A DNA stretch of 42,790 bases from Thiobacillus sp. (GCA_020057245.1 JAGVGD010000037.1:1-42790), one strand, 5' to 3'; positions 28,295-37,233 are shown, counted from the first letter of the stretch. The notes: generated by a model not told the origin, from the sequence alone. Translations and numbers: made by a program.

Positions 28295-28310
28295 AGCGAA
28301 ATTCATGCCA
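28295..28310 (-). promoter_or_regulatory. Sigma-54-type (-24/-12) promoter candidate of the PEP-CTERM gene
   Basis: Read on the minus strand: TGGCATGAATTTCGCT. This has GG and GC exactly 10 bases apart and matches TGGCACG-N4-TTGCW except for two positions. Transcription would start near 28284, leaving about 30 bases with the Shine-Dalgarno sequence before the ATG. Confidence 0.6.
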
Positions 28311-28440
28311 GAGGAGAATGACCCATCCAACTTGCCATTAGGGGGCATTGCTGCCATTTCTTCAGCTGTATCGGCCGCAGACATGGCGAGGTGCGTTGGG
28401 CTTTCAACAGAAATGTTGATCTTCACACGGCATACAGGCG

Positions 28441-28471
28441 AAAAAAAACCGGCCAGAAGGCCGGTTTTTTT
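28441..28471. terminator. Rho-independent terminator after the Ala-rich lipoprotein gene
   Basis: CCGGCC-AGAA-GGCCGG flanked by eight A on the left and seven T on the right, so it works on both strands. It lies 17 bp past the stop of the minus-strand lipoprotein gene. Confidence 0.9.
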
Positions 28472-28487
28472 GTTCCTTGACCCGGAA

Positions 28488-28784
28488 TTACTGGGCAGGA
28501 GCAGGAGCAGCAGCGGGTGCAGCAGCATCAGCAGCAGCGCCAGCGGCGGTTGCAGCTTCGCCAGCAGCAGCAGCAGCGTCGCCAGCAGCAGCAGCAGCGT
28601 CAGCAGCAGCAGCGTCAGCAGCGGGAGCAGCAGCTTCAGCAGCTTGGCTAGCATCGATTGCAGCTTCGCCTGCAGTGACTGCAGCTTCGCCAGCAACTTC
28701 AGCAGCAGGAGCAGGTGCTTCTTCTTTGGAACAAGCGGTCATGGAAACAGCCAGCAGAGCAGCCAGGAGGACGGAATATTTCAT
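28488..28784 (-). CDS. Alanine-rich low-complexity lipoprotein
   Basis: 98 aa. MKYSVLLAALLAVSMTACSK is a lipoprotein signal with cleavage before Cys18. After SKEEAPAPAAE the mature part is nearly all Ala with Asp, Glu, Gly and some Pro, likely a long helix ending in an APAPAQ tail. The DNA is a GCAGCAGC-type low-complexity stretch. AGGGA precedes the ATG at 28784; a longer frame to 28892 lacks a start signal. No partner genes: it has its own terminator and an AT-rich upstream region. Small Ala-rich lipoproteins can be envelope spacers; this is only analogy. Confidence 0.8.
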   Translation of the reverse strand: MKYSVLLAALLAVSMTACSKEEAPAPAAEVAGEAAVTAGEAAIDASQAAEAAAPAADAAAADAAAAAGDAAAAAGEAATAAGAAADAAAPAAAPAPAQ

Positions 28785-28946
28785 TGTATTTCCCTTTTCG
28801 TACACTTTATAAAAACCCACACCAGAGATCGGTCCGGGACTTGAGATCCAGCCGACGCGCGGAATTTTAACAAATCGGCCCAACAATTCCACTATCTATT
28901 GAACTTCTTCTACTCCGCCACGAATACGTTGTTTTATTGCAACTTT

Positions 28947-28971
28947 AAAACCGATTTTCCGGTAAATCGGT
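28947..28971 (-). terminator. Terminator at the end of the msh operon
   Basis: On the minus strand ACCGATTT-ACCGGA-AAATCGGT is followed by TTTAAA. It lies 17 bp after the mshN stop, at the downstream end of the msh gene run. Confidence 0.65.
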
Positions 28972-28987
28972 CCATTTTCGTTTCCGG

Positions 28988-30043
28988 CTAAGACGTTTTC
29001 TTCTGCAAAAAATCAATCACTTCGGGCTTGAAGTCACCCCGCTCTAGTGCTTTTCGATAAGCCGCCCGCGCCTCATCCATCCGTCCCAGCGCTTCGAGCG
29101 CCAGGCCCAGACCCAGCAACCACCCACCCTGGCTGGGGTCGGCCGCCAGTGCACGCTGATAGGCCCTGGCTGACTCTTCGTAGCGCTGCAATTGCGAAAG
29201 CAAGGCGCCCATCAAGGCAATATCCGCCGGCCGCATGCCCGCCTGTCCGCGCTTCAGCCAGTTCAGCGCTTCTTCGCGCTGTCCCTGATCAGCCAGCATG
29301 CGCCCTGCCGCAATAGCCAATGCATCATCGGACTGTTGTTCGTAACCGGTCGTCAGAACCAGCAAGGCCTTATCGAACTGTCCCGCTTCCTGCAATAGCC
29401 CTGCCAACTGGAGCCGTGCGGAACGCATCCCGGGATCACGTATCAGGGCTTGCCGGTATTTGCCGATGGCGGCTTCGGTTTGACCGGCACGACGCAAAAT
29501 CTGGGCCTCGTCGAACGACTGCTGCGCCTCGGCCTCAGGCGACAACTCGGTCATTTTCTTGATCACCGAGGCGTTTTTACTAGCGGCAGGCTCGGATTGC
29601 ACCTGCGCGGGCAAATGTGGGGGCGGAGATACAAGTGGCCTGGCTTTGGCAACAGGCTGAGGTGGATCGATAGACAGTGAAGTTGCCATCTGGATCAGCG
29701 GAATAACCGGTGGCTTGGGCTGTTCGGTCTCCCTCTTTACAGCACGCGGCACGGGTGGCGGGTTCAGCTTGTCTGCTGGCGGCATGGCGGCACGTGGTGG
29801 TGCGAACGGCGCGTCTGGCTGGCTGGGCGGTGTCGGAGTGGCCAGGACAGGCGCATGCCGGTATGCGGGCGTAGGCATCATCCAGTATCCCAGACCCGCG
29901 ACTAGCGCCAGCAGCAGCCCCATTGCCCCCCACTTGTGCAGATTGCCGGGATGAGCCGGTGCGCGTGCCGATACTTCTGGCGCATCGCTGGATAAGCCAC
30001 CGCGCGCATCCAGTTCACGCAACATTTGATTGATGACGCTCAT
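28988..30043 (-). CDS. mshN: MSHA biogenesis protein MshN (TPR protein)
   Basis: 351 aa. Starts MSVINQMLRELDARGG, typical of MshN. One membrane helix at about 38-56, a long Pro-rich periplasmic linker (about 60-160), then TPR units (about 170-340; FDEAQILRRAGQTEAAIGKY, RAYQRALAADPSQGG). Probably an assembly or scaffold factor of the pilus machine. It is the last gene of the msh run; the gap to mshM is 15 bp. Confidence 0.9.
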   Translation of the reverse strand: MSVINQMLRELDARGGLSSDAPEVSARAPAHPGNLHKWGAMGLLLALVAGLGYWMMPTPAYRHAPVLATPTPPSQPDAPFAPPRAAMPPADKLNPPPVPRAVKRETEQPKPPVIPLIQMATSLSIDPPQPVAKARPLVSPPPHLPAQVQSEPAASKNASVIKKMTELSPEAEAQQSFDEAQILRRAGQTEAAIGKYRQALIRDPGMRSARLQLAGLLQEAGQFDKALLVLTTGYEQQSDDALAIAAGRMLADQGQREEALNWLKRGQAGMRPADIALMGALLSQLQRYEESARAYQRALAADPSQGGWLLGLGLALEALGRMDEARAAYRKALERGDFKPEVIDFLQKKTS

Positions 30044-30058
30044 CGCTTCTTCCCGTTC

Positions 30059-30952
30059 CTAGCCCAACGCACGCATGATGACTAGCGTTGCTGCCGCCAA
30101 TCCCAGCAAGACCACTATCCAGACCCACGGACTCAAACTGTGCTTGCGGGCAGCCAGGGTGTCGCGCGCAGCACCCAGCACATGTCGGCAGGCGACCTGC
30201 TGCACGCCGCGCCCATACGCCAGCATCATGGATTTGGCCGCGAGGATGTTGATCAGGCGCGGCAAGCCCCTTGATGCGCGCCACAGTACGAACAGGGCAC
30301 AGCGGGTAAACACGGCATGAGCACTGCCCGCCACCTGCAAGCGATGCTGCACATACGCTGCCACTTCCTTTCTCGCGAGTGGCCGCAAGGCGGCATGGAA
30401 GCTGATTCGGGTGAGGATCTGCCGGGTGCTTTGCCCGCTCAGGCGCACCATCAACTCGGGCTGGCCAAACAGCACGACCTGCAACAGCTTGCGCTTTTCG
30501 GTTTCCAGATTGGTCAGCAAACGCACGGCCTCCAGCGTATCGGCAGGCAGAGCCTGCGCTTCATCGATCAGCACGACCGGCTGCTGGTCGTTCTGGGCCA
30601 GCGAGATGAAATGGCGCTCCAGGCGATGCAGCAACACTTCGCTGGCTCCCTCGCCCGGCAAGCCGAATTCGAGTGCGATGGCTGCGTACAAACCGCGCGG
30701 ATCAAGCCCGGGGTTGGGAACAAATGCCGCCTGCAGGCGCGGCGGGAGACTGTTCAGCAGGCGCCGCAGCAATAAGGTTTTTCCGGTTCCGACTTCGCCC
30801 TCGACAACCAGAAACCCCTCCCCGGCACTCAATGCGTAGAGCAGGGTTTCATGGGCATCCAGATGCGGCAGTGCCGGAAAAAAGAAGCTGGTGTCCGGGG
30901 TCAGTCCAAACGCCGGTTCGCGCAGGCCGAAATGCCCCCACCAACTGCTCAT
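30059..30952 (-). CDS. mshM: MSHA biogenesis protein MshM (ExeA-like ATPase)
   Basis: 297 aa AAA-type ATPase. Walker A GEVGTGKT at 52-59 and Walker B VVLIDEAQ with Asp130-Glu131. A single membrane helix at the very C-terminus (about 276-293, WIVVLLGLAAATLVIM) anchors it. ExeA-like proteins help to place secretins in the envelope, which fits the secretin gene directly upstream. Overlaps mshL by 4 bp (ATGA). Confidence 0.93.
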   Translation of the reverse strand: MSSWWGHFGLREPAFGLTPDTSFFFPALPHLDAHETLLYALSAGEGFLVVEGEVGTGKTLLLRRLLNSLPPRLQAAFVPNPGLDPRGLYAAIALEFGLPGEGASEVLLHRLERHFISLAQNDQQPVVLIDEAQALPADTLEAVRLLTNLETEKRKLLQVVLFGQPELMVRLSGQSTRQILTRISFHAALRPLARKEVAAYVQHRLQVAGSAHAVFTRCALFVLWRASRGLPRLINILAAKSMMLAYGRGVQQVACRHVLGAARDTLAARKHSLSPWVWIVVLLGLAAATLVIMRALG

Positions 30953-32595
30953 TGTGGAAAAGGCATCGATTCCGGTGGGTTGTAGGACTTAAACCGATGC
31001 TGGATCTCGTCCATGTCACGCATCCAGTCTGCCCCATCGCGAATCAGCGTGGTTTTGATCAGCACCACCAGTTCACGCTTTTTGGTCAGCCGGCTGGTGT
31101 TGCCAAACAGCTCGCCCAGATAGGGAATATCGCCGAGCACCGGAATCCGGTTGTTGCTGTCGTCGCTGTACTGACTCATCAAGCCGCCAATGGCGACGAT
31201 CTGCCCATCCTTGAGGCGCACCACGCTGTCGGTTTCCTGAATGCTGCTGGACGCGAGCGGCAGAATAAGTTCGCCGAAGTCGTCGCCCAGATCGATCACC
31301 TTGCGGTTTTCCGTGACATTGCTGACCGAGGGGCGGACATGCAGCGTGATGTTGTCCTTGTCGTCGATCTGCGGCGTGACATCCAGCGCAATGCCTGAGA
31401 AGAAGGGCTGCACGATCACGCTCGGCGCTGTGGACGCGGTAGTCGCGGTGCCTGGCGTGCCGCCTGTGATTTCAGTGACAAAAAAGTCGTCCGTTCCCAC
31501 CTTGAGTACGGCTTTCTGGTTGTTGATGGTGGCGATGCGCGGACTGGACAGCACATGTACCGCACCCTGGGTCTTGACCAGGTTGATGACCGCGGCGAAA
31601 TCCCCATCGTTGAACGCCAGACCGAACAGGCTGCCTGCCGCGCCCGGAATGGCGCCTGCCACCATATTGCTCAGGGTGCCGCCGAGCGTGGCCGGATCGG
31701 CGCCGATACCATCCTGGGCAATGGCCAGCTTGCCGTCCCGCTGCAAGGTCGCCCAGTTGATGCCTGACTGGTAACCGTCGCTCAACTCCACTTCCATGAT
31801 CTTGGCTTCGAGCATCACCTGACGCGCATTGATCAACTCCGAGGCGCGCAAATACTTGTCCACCATGGCGAGGCTGGAGGGCACGGCTTTCACGATGACG
31901 ATTCCGGATTGCGGGCTGACCACCACGGTACCTTCTTCGCCCACCAGGGTTTTAAGGGCGGCGGTCACTTCCTCCCAAAACTTGGAATGGGTCGAAGTCT
32001 GTACGCTGCTGGTTTCCAGGGACTTGGACACGCTGGCGGGGCCCGAATCGGAGCCTGCGCCGCCGCCTGCGCTATTGCTCAAACTGACGGAGCCTGACAC
32101 CACACGAATGTCCGACATGCCTCTGCGCTGGATTGCCAGGGCATTCAGCTGGAACACGCGTGCCTGCATCGCGGACGACTGCACGATGATGCGTTTGCCC
32201 TGCACCTCGTACTCGTAGCCATACAAGGCACGCACGGCCTCCATCGCTTCTGGCACCGTCACGTTTTTCAGGTTGAGGGTCAGGTTGCCACTCACATCCG
32301 GATGAACCAGCATGCTGTAGGGCGTGCCCGTCACCATCCCCATGAAAACCTCGGAAGCCTTGGCGTTATTCACGTTCAGGCTGAAGCGCGGCTCGCTGCT
32401 GGCGGGTTTGGCCGCAGCAAGCGGTTTGTTGCGCACTGCGTCCATCACCGCCTGTTGCACGGAAGCTGGCGGCGCTGCAACCGGTGCTGTCGCAGGCAAG
32501 TCAAGCGCTGTCTGGATCGCTTCCGCACCCTGCTGACCGACCGGAGTGGCACACCCCGACAAAACCAGACAAGCCAAGACAATGTGTTTATTCAT
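30949..32595 (-). CDS. mshL: MSHA secretin MshL
   Basis: 548 aa outer-membrane secretin of the MSHA pilus. Lipoprotein-type signal (HIVLACLVLSGC). An N-terminal STN/N0-type domain (FSLNVNNAKASEVFMGMV, then NLTLNLKNVTVPEAMEAVRA), an N1-like region, and the C-terminal secretin domain (VMLEAKIMEVELSDGYQSGI to the ALPLASSSIQETDSVVRLKDG region). A Gly/Ser-rich loop near residue 170 is seen in other secretins. Confidence 0.94.
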   Translation of the reverse strand: MNKHIVLACLVLSGCATPVGQQGAEAIQTALDLPATAPVAAPPASVQQAVMDAVRNKPLAAAKPASSEPRFSLNVNNAKASEVFMGMVTGTPYSMLVHPDVSGNLTLNLKNVTVPEAMEAVRALYGYEYEVQGKRIIVQSSAMQARVFQLNALAIQRRGMSDIRVVSGSVSLSNSAGGGAGSDSGPASVSKSLETSSVQTSTHSKFWEEVTAALKTLVGEEGTVVVSPQSGIVIVKAVPSSLAMVDKYLRASELINARQVMLEAKIMEVELSDGYQSGINWATLQRDGKLAIAQDGIGADPATLGGTLSNMVAGAIPGAAGSLFGLAFNDGDFAAVINLVKTQGAVHVLSSPRIATINNQKAVLKVGTDDFFVTEITGGTPGTATTASTAPSVIVQPFFSGIALDVTPQIDDKDNITLHVRPSVSNVTENRKVIDLGDDFGELILPLASSSIQETDSVVRLKDGQIVAIGGLMSQYSDDSNNRIPVLGDIPYLGELFGNTSRLTKKRELVVLIKTTLIRDGADWMRDMDEIQHRFKSYNPPESMPFPQ

Positions 32596-32626
32596 TATGT
32601 TCAGTTCCCCATTTCATCTGCGCGTA

Positions 32627-32965
32627 TCAATGCGTGCGATTGCTGCGAACCGTACGTTCGAGCAGATAGATGCTGCGGCTTCCGCCCTTGCCCGAAATGA
32701 CAATATGATCTTCACGGATGGCGCTCACCCGTCCGCCTTCCACCGCATCGCCCACCCTGACCGCTGTCCCGCCATACCAGGCGATGGACTGCCGGCCATT
32801 CATCCGTATCCATGCCAGCGCACTGTCTTGTGGAACCGCGGCGGCTGTTGCTAAAGTCGTGGGCGGCGCCATCGGGTCGAATGCCGCCTCAGCCCAAGCC
32901 GTGCTCAGCGCGAGCAGCAGCGCCAATCGGTATTGCCGGCTTGACCGCTTCACAGACGCGCCCAT
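32627..32965 (-). CDS. mshK: MSHA biogenesis protein MshK
   Basis: 112 aa from the ATG at 32965, with GGGAGG just before it. Signal peptide, then a DPMAPP motif and a small C-terminal domain (GDAVEGGRVSAIREDHIVIS) resembling the PilP/MshK type that docks the inner-membrane complex to the secretin. Overlaps the end of mshJ by 16 bp. The call is from the motif plus its position between mshJ and mshL. Confidence 0.85.
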   Translation of the reverse strand: MGASVKRSSRQYRLALLLALSTAWAEAAFDPMAPPTTLATAAAVPQDSALAWIRMNGRQSIAWYGGTAVRVGDAVEGGRVSAIREDHIVISGKGGSRSIYLLERTVRSNRTH

Positions 32966-33630
32966 GTCGCCTCCCGGCTCAGCGTATTCAGTTTGAGCGT
33001 GAGCTCGATCCGCGGGTGCGCATTCGCATCCAAACGCACCGACTCCCACTGCAGGGTCCAGGGCAAGGCTTCCAGTTGCTCGACATACCGCGTCAGTCCG
33101 GCGTAACTGCCTTGCAGGCGCAACGTCACACCGTGCTTGTAAAACACCTCGGCAGGGGGCGGGGGCGGAGCAGGCGTGTCGGTTGTCGCTTCAGAATCGG
33201 TTGTCGTCACGACAGGCTTGCCGGGCTCGGTTTCCAGAGAAACGAGAGTCAAACCTGATTGTTCCGCCATCAGGGTCTTGAGCGCCGCAATCATCTTGTC
33301 CGGCGCAATCAGGCCGCTTTCACGGGCCTTGACCTGTTGCTCGATCAGTTTGGCTTGCGCACGCAAGCGGCCCAGTTCGGTATTGGCGCCGCCTTGATTC
33401 GCCGGATCGAGGCTGGCCAGTTGCCCGCGCAGGGTGAAAATTTCCTCCTGCAACGCTGCACTGTTCAAGAGCATCTGCTCCTGGCGCTTGAGCGCAGGCT
33501 CGATCAAGCCGATAAACATCAGGCTCAAGGCCACGCCCGCCACCGCCAGAAACACCAGGATGCGCTCGCGAAAGCTCATCGCGTCGATCCGCATCGACCA
33601 GGTTTTCCAGGCCTGCTTGAGCGAATCCAT
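32950..33630 (-). CDS. mshJ: MSHA biogenesis protein MshJ (PilO-like)
   Basis: 226 aa. One membrane helix near 24-44 (ILVFLAVAGVALSLMFIGLI), a coiled coil (about 50-105), a Pro-rich linker with PPPPP, then a ferredoxin-like PilO-type end (GVTLRLQGSYAGLTRYVEQL). Inner-membrane alignment-complex component. Its start overlaps the stop of the PilN-like gene by one base. Confidence 0.9.
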   Translation of the reverse strand: MDSLKQAWKTWSMRIDAMSFRERILVFLAVAGVALSLMFIGLIEPALKRQEQMLLNSAALQEEIFTLRGQLASLDPANQGGANTELGRLRAQAKLIEQQVKARESGLIAPDKMIAALKTLMAEQSGLTLVSLETEPGKPVVTTTDSEATTDTPAPPPPPAEVFYKHGVTLRLQGSYAGLTRYVEQLEALPWTLQWESVRLDANAHPRIELTLKLNTLSREATWARL

Positions 33631-34244
33631 TACTCGGTTCCCTCTTCCATATTGACCGCAAACGCAATGCCCGGGACAGCCGCGACCTCGCCGGTTTCTT
33701 CATTGCGCGGCAAGATGTCGAAACGGCTGAGCGGCAGATCCTGCAAGCCCGGCTGCCGTGCCAGCAACGCCAGATAATCGGGAATGCGTGCCGGCTCCAA
33801 TGCCCGCCCCATCAGGCGAAAATCCGCACGGCTGAATTCGATGTCGGTCAGCCACACCCCGGGTAAACCCTCGTTGGCCAGGGCGTGCAAACGCGAGGAA
33901 AAGCCCACTTCGCCCTTCACCCCGCCCAGCGCCATCCGCAGCTTCTGCAATTGCACCAGCCGGCGCTTTTCTTCGGCGACCACTTGGCTGTGCTGGTCTT
34001 CCGGCGTGACGCCCTCCTCGGATGGCTGGCTCAGCGCATCGAGCTTGGCCTGCAATTCATCGCGCACCGCTTGCACCTTGTCCTGCTGTTGCTGGATGTC
34101 GCCGGCACTGCGCTCCACCCAGCCGTAAACCAGCAGGCCGACCGCCACCACGCCCAGCAGCATCCACGCGATGGTCTTGCTGGAAAAAGCGACTTGCGGC
34201 GTCAGCAGCTGCGGGTTCAGCAGATTGATCTGTTGCAGGCTCAC
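33630..34244 (-). CDS. PilN-domain protein of the MSHA locus (MshI2-like)
   Basis: 204 aa from a GTG start at 34244 that overlaps mshI by GTGA. Starts with SLQQINLLNPQL, the INL motif by which PilN binds the PilM-like partner; membrane helix about 24-42, then a coiled coil and a ferredoxin-like domain (VWLTDIEFSRADFRLMGRAL). In Vibrio the PilM- and PilN-like roles are assigned to MshI genes; here they are clearly two genes. Confidence 0.88.
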   Translation of the reverse strand: MSLQQINLLNPQLLTPQVAFSSKTIAWMLLGVVAVGLLVYGWVERSAGDIQQQQDKVQAVRDELQAKLDALSQPSEEGVTPEDQHSQVVAEEKRRLVQLQKLRMALGGVKGEVGFSSRLHALANEGLPGVWLTDIEFSRADFRLMGRALEPARIPDYLALLARQPGLQDLPLSRFDILPRNEETGEVAAVPGIAFAVNMEEGTE

Positions 34245-35164
34245 AGCGCTTTATCCTCGCGTCGCAAGGCGCCGCCCAGCGCAAACCAGCACGCTGAAAG
34301 CTTGTCTGCATCGTCCGGGAGCTGGCCGGGAAACAGCGCCGCGAGATCGGCCAGCTCGAGCGGCAGATAAAGCTGCTGCCGCAGGTAGTCGGCCATCCCG
34401 GGAACGACGGGCGGGGGCGCCAGCACGATCTTGTCGAGGTGCCAGCCGCTGTGTTGGCGTTCGATGTGATCGAGGCTGCGCTGCAGTTCCAGCGCGAGAC
34501 GATCGAACACCACGCTGCGGCGCTCGGCGTCCTGTTCCATCAATTCGACCGGATTGCACTCCAGCCGGCGGTGGAAACACAGTTCGCCATTGCGGGTAAC
34601 CGTCAGCAGTCCGCCCTGCGGGGTGAACGAGAGCAACGCCAGCACACGATCAGGGGTTTCCAGCAAGGCAGCGATATTGCGCTGTGCCAGTTCAGGAATG
34701 TCGATCGCCACCAGATGGAAGTGGGCGCGCTCGGCCAACTCCATATATTTTTTCAGCACGCGGTTGTGCGCCACCACGGCGAGCAGCTTGCCGCTCGCCT
34801 CGGCGCCCGACTCCAGACGGATCACGTCCACCGTGGCGTCGTCGACCGGGAATTCGATCTGGTCCTTGATTTTCCAGCGCACCGCCATTTTCATTTCTTC
34901 CGGCGGAACCGGCGGCGCATCGATCGGCAGCAACTGATACTCGCCCGCCGACAGCACCACCCCAACCGGCACCGGCGAACTGCTGAACACGCTCCAGCTT
35001 TTCACCAAATCGCCGTCTTCCTGACGGCTGATGCATGAGTTCAGGCTCGGGCGGCCGTTCTGCCAACTCAGTTCAGCATGGGATAGCAAACCCGCCCCGG
35101 CCTGAATCGCCAGATAGCCGTTCTGCTGCTTGCGTTTGAACCAGGTCAACAAACGAGAGGTCAT
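34241..35164 (-). CDS. mshI: MSHA biogenesis protein MshI (PilM-like)
   Basis: 307 aa from the ATG at 35164; a TTG further upstream would overlap mshP. An actin-fold PilM-like cytosolic protein: VPPEEMKMAVRWKIKDQIEF and LLAVVAHNRVLKKYMEL are typical. No membrane helix. It would bind the N-terminal INL motif of the PilN-like protein encoded next. Gap of 52 bp to mshP. Confidence 0.88.
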   Translation of the reverse strand: MTSRLLTWFKRKQQNGYLAIQAGAGLLSHAELSWQNGRPSLNSCISRQEDGDLVKSWSVFSSSPVPVGVVLSAGEYQLLPIDAPPVPPEEMKMAVRWKIKDQIEFPVDDATVDVIRLESGAEASGKLLAVVAHNRVLKKYMELAERAHFHLVAIDIPELAQRNIAALLETPDRVLALLSFTPQGGLLTVTRNGELCFHRRLECNPVELMEQDAERRSVVFDRLALELQRSLDHIERQHSGWHLDKIVLAPPPVVPGMADYLRQQLYLPLELADLAALFPGQLPDDADKLSACWFALGGALRREDKAL

Positions 35165-35216
35165 GGCTGATGGAAAGTGCTGGCGAGTATAACAAGCAAG
35201 GTGGCGATTTCGCTGT

Positions 35217-35621
35217 TCATGGGAAATTCGCAATTTTGATGCGCTCTACATAATCAGGACTGGCGGGCACACCATAGATCGCAGTAGCGATAATCTGGTA
35301 AGTCGCTGGCAATGCTCCCGGCACGCAGCTCACCATAACCGTCATACCAGCAGGCGTGCCCGGCACGGTAAGCGGTGGCGCAGCGGGCACAAAGGGACAA
35401 ACACCAGGAGACTGGCGCAACACTTGGTACGCGCCCCACTCCACACCGGTTTGTGCCGCCCGATCGGCCACCCCAGACATGCGTTCGAGTTGTTGCCCGG
35501 CACTTTGCCCCCCCACCATCGTCGCCACAAACCCCGCCATTGCTGCCAGAATCACAATCAGCACAATGGCAGCAATCAGCGCAAATCCCTGCTCGGAGCG
35601 TTTCAATTGTCGAAGCTTCAT
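35217..35621 (-). CDS. mshP: MSHA biogenesis protein MshP (minor pilin-like)
   Basis: 134 aa. Near the N-terminus EQGFALIAAIVLIVILAAMA is a PilX-like hydrophobic pilin helix with Gly-Phe at the cleavage site, where Glu5 of type IV pilins is replaced (ALIAA). Two Cys residues in the C-terminal part (GVCPFVP, VSCVPG) could form the usual pilin disulfide. Overlaps mshO by ATGA. Confidence 0.88.
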   Translation of the reverse strand: MKLRQLKRSEQGFALIAAIVLIVILAAMAGFVATMVGGQSAGQQLERMSGVADRAAQTGVEWGAYQVLRQSPGVCPFVPAAPPLTVPGTPAGMTVMVSCVPGALPATYQIIATAIYGVPASPDYVERIKIANFP

Positions 35622-36142
35622 GGCAAATCAATACGTATGGTGTGATAAAGCGTCAAGCGATCCCCCGCGCTATCGAAACCGAGTACCAGCGTGACCCAGC
35701 GCGCAGGCGTACCGGCAGCGGGGAAGCGCCGTGCCTGACAAGTGACGAGGTTGGTAGCCAGCAATGCGTTACCTGGATTACGGCGTAAATCGAGCCGCCC
35801 CGGGTTGGTCGCACTTGCAACACAGCTATAAATTATTGGCTGAGCCGGGTTCAAGCGTGGAACAAAAGTCAAAGGGAAGCCACTCGCGCCTGCAACCGTA
35901 ACGTTGACGTTGTTTGCAGGTTCTGCACGAGCAATATCCTGCGTCAGTTTCTCCATTGCCAGCCCCCCCGCATCCGAAAGATCGACCCGTCGTTCCGTAT
36001 CGAAATAACTGGTTATCGGCCCACGCAGAAACACCGCCGCGGAGCCACTCAGAACTCCCAGTACGGTGATCGCCACGACCATTTCAATGAGCGAGAAGCC
36101 CGCGCAGCGTTTGGGGTCAAAGAACCTCATCACGCGCTTCAT
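35618..36142 (-). CDS. mshO: MSHA minor pilin MshO
   Basis: 174 aa. Prepilin site CAGFSLIEMVVAITVLG with cleavage after Gly and Glu5. The C-terminal part has two Cys (IIYSCVAS, LVTCQAR). Shorter than MshO proteins I recall from Vibrio (roughly 250 aa), so the C-terminus may be reduced. Overlaps mshD and mshP by 4 bp each. Confidence 0.87.
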   Translation of the reverse strand: MKRVMRFFDPKRCAGFSLIEMVVAITVLGVLSGSAAVFLRGPITSYFDTERRVDLSDAGGLAMEKLTQDIARAEPANNVNVTVAGASGFPLTFVPRLNPAQPIIYSCVASATNPGRLDLRRNPGNALLATNLVTCQARRFPAAGTPARWVTLVLGFDSAGDRLTLYHTIRIDLP

Positions 36143-36726
36143 ATCGAGTTGGGCGCATAGCGTATGCGTACGCCTTGGAGTTGTACTGTCGCCCCATTCA
36201 GCCCGGTAACGACTACGGTGACCAGCAAAGCGTCATTCGGAGTCATCGTTACATTGGGCAGTGCATTGGTAGGCGCAACAGTTATCCGATAGGTGTAATT
36301 GGGTAAGCCAGCCAAAGCCGATGCGCCCGTGGCTGGCAGTTGATTTGGAAGGACAACGGGAAAAAATACCCCACTGTTGTAATCATTGACATTATTGAAG
36401 CGTGATGGCCCGGTGCGGGTTTCACCAGGCTCTGAGGTCATCGTGGTTTCCTGAACCGCACAACCGCCAGGTGCTGCAGCGGTAGGCGCTGCCGGATCGT
36501 TTGGATCGCAAAAGGTAAATGGCTGTGCCAGGACTTCTTGCAGCATGCTGGCGGCGATGGCTTGCGCCTGCTTGTCCGGCAGCAAGCTGGCGGAACTGCG
36601 GGTGAGGTTGCCGAACACGCTCAGAATGGCCGTCGCGGCGATGCCGACGATGACGATGAAGATGAGCAGCTCGATCAGCGTGAGACCGCACTGGCCAGCC
36701 TGGCGAATACGCATATCAGTGCACAT
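36139..36726 (-). CDS. mshD: MSHA minor pilin MshD
   Basis: 195 aa. Prepilin motif CGLTLIELLIFIVIVGIAAT after a short basic leader. A Cys pair (FTFCDPN, GGCAVQ) lies about 10-20 residues apart in the globular part. The ATG at 36726 overlaps mshC by 11 bp; an ATG at 36714, one base after the mshC stop, is equally possible since neither has a clear Shine-Dalgarno sequence. Confidence 0.87.
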   Translation of the reverse strand: MCTDMRIRQAGQCGLTLIELLIFIVIVGIAATAILSVFGNLTRSSASLLPDKQAQAIAASMLQEVLAQPFTFCDPNDPAAPTAAAPGGCAVQETTMTSEPGETRTGPSRFNNVNDYNSGVFFPVVLPNQLPATGASALAGLPNYTYRITVAPTNALPNVTMTPNDALLVTVVVTGLNGATVQLQGVRIRYAPNSI

Positions 36727-37222
36727 AACCGGTATCCGGTTCCACCGTCACTGTCGCGCTAGCACCCGCCGTTCCCACCGTCAGATTTACGCTGCCATTC
36801 GGGCTGGGGCGCCCCAGGTTGTCGAAGCTGAAATTGGGTGGAAAAGACGTCAGGCCGATTCCGGCAGGCAGCGTCACCGTATAGGTTGTCACAGCAGGCG
36901 GAGGGGGCGTAGGAGAAGGATTGCCGCCGAGACGCTCCACATCCTGATTACAGGCGCCGGGCGTCGCCGTGTCCCTGAACCGGAGCGTCAATGCGCTAGG
37001 GGTCGTGGTTACACACACTGCGCGGTTTTTCGCCATCGCCAGCTTTTGCGCGTAGCGTAGGGCGGTGCGGATTTCGGCTGCGCCGCCGTGCGTCTGGAAT
37101 GCCGTGCGATCGACCATGCGTGGCCCCGCCACCGCCGCCAGCACACCGGCGATGGTCAGCACCAGAACCAGTTCCACGAAGGTAAAACCGCCGCAAGTGC
37201 GGCGGTTCAGTGTGTCCCGCAT
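36716..37222 (-). CDS. mshC: MSHA minor pilin MshC
   Basis: 168 aa. Prepilin motif CGGFTFVELVLVLTIAGVLA with cleavage between Gly and Phe and Glu5 present; the GspH-like ALRYAQKLAMAKNRAVCV segment follows. A Pro-rich loop (PSPTPPPP) interrupts the globular domain. It follows mshA by 11 bp. Confidence 0.9.
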   Translation of the reverse strand: MRDTLNRRTCGGFTFVELVLVLTIAGVLAAVAGPRMVDRTAFQTHGGAAEIRTALRYAQKLAMAKNRAVCVTTTPSALTLRFRDTATPGACNQDVERLGGNPSPTPPPPAVTTYTVTLPAGIGLTSFPPNFSFDNLGRPSPNGSVNLTVGTAGASATVTVEPDTGYVH

Positions 37223-37233
37223 GACGAAAAAAA

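Noticed and set aside
28256-28696. Long N-terminal extension of the PEP-CTERM frame, Leu-rich
   Set aside because: It is the out-of-frame reading of the Ala-rich lipoprotein gene and a terminator; the signal peptide starts at 28255.
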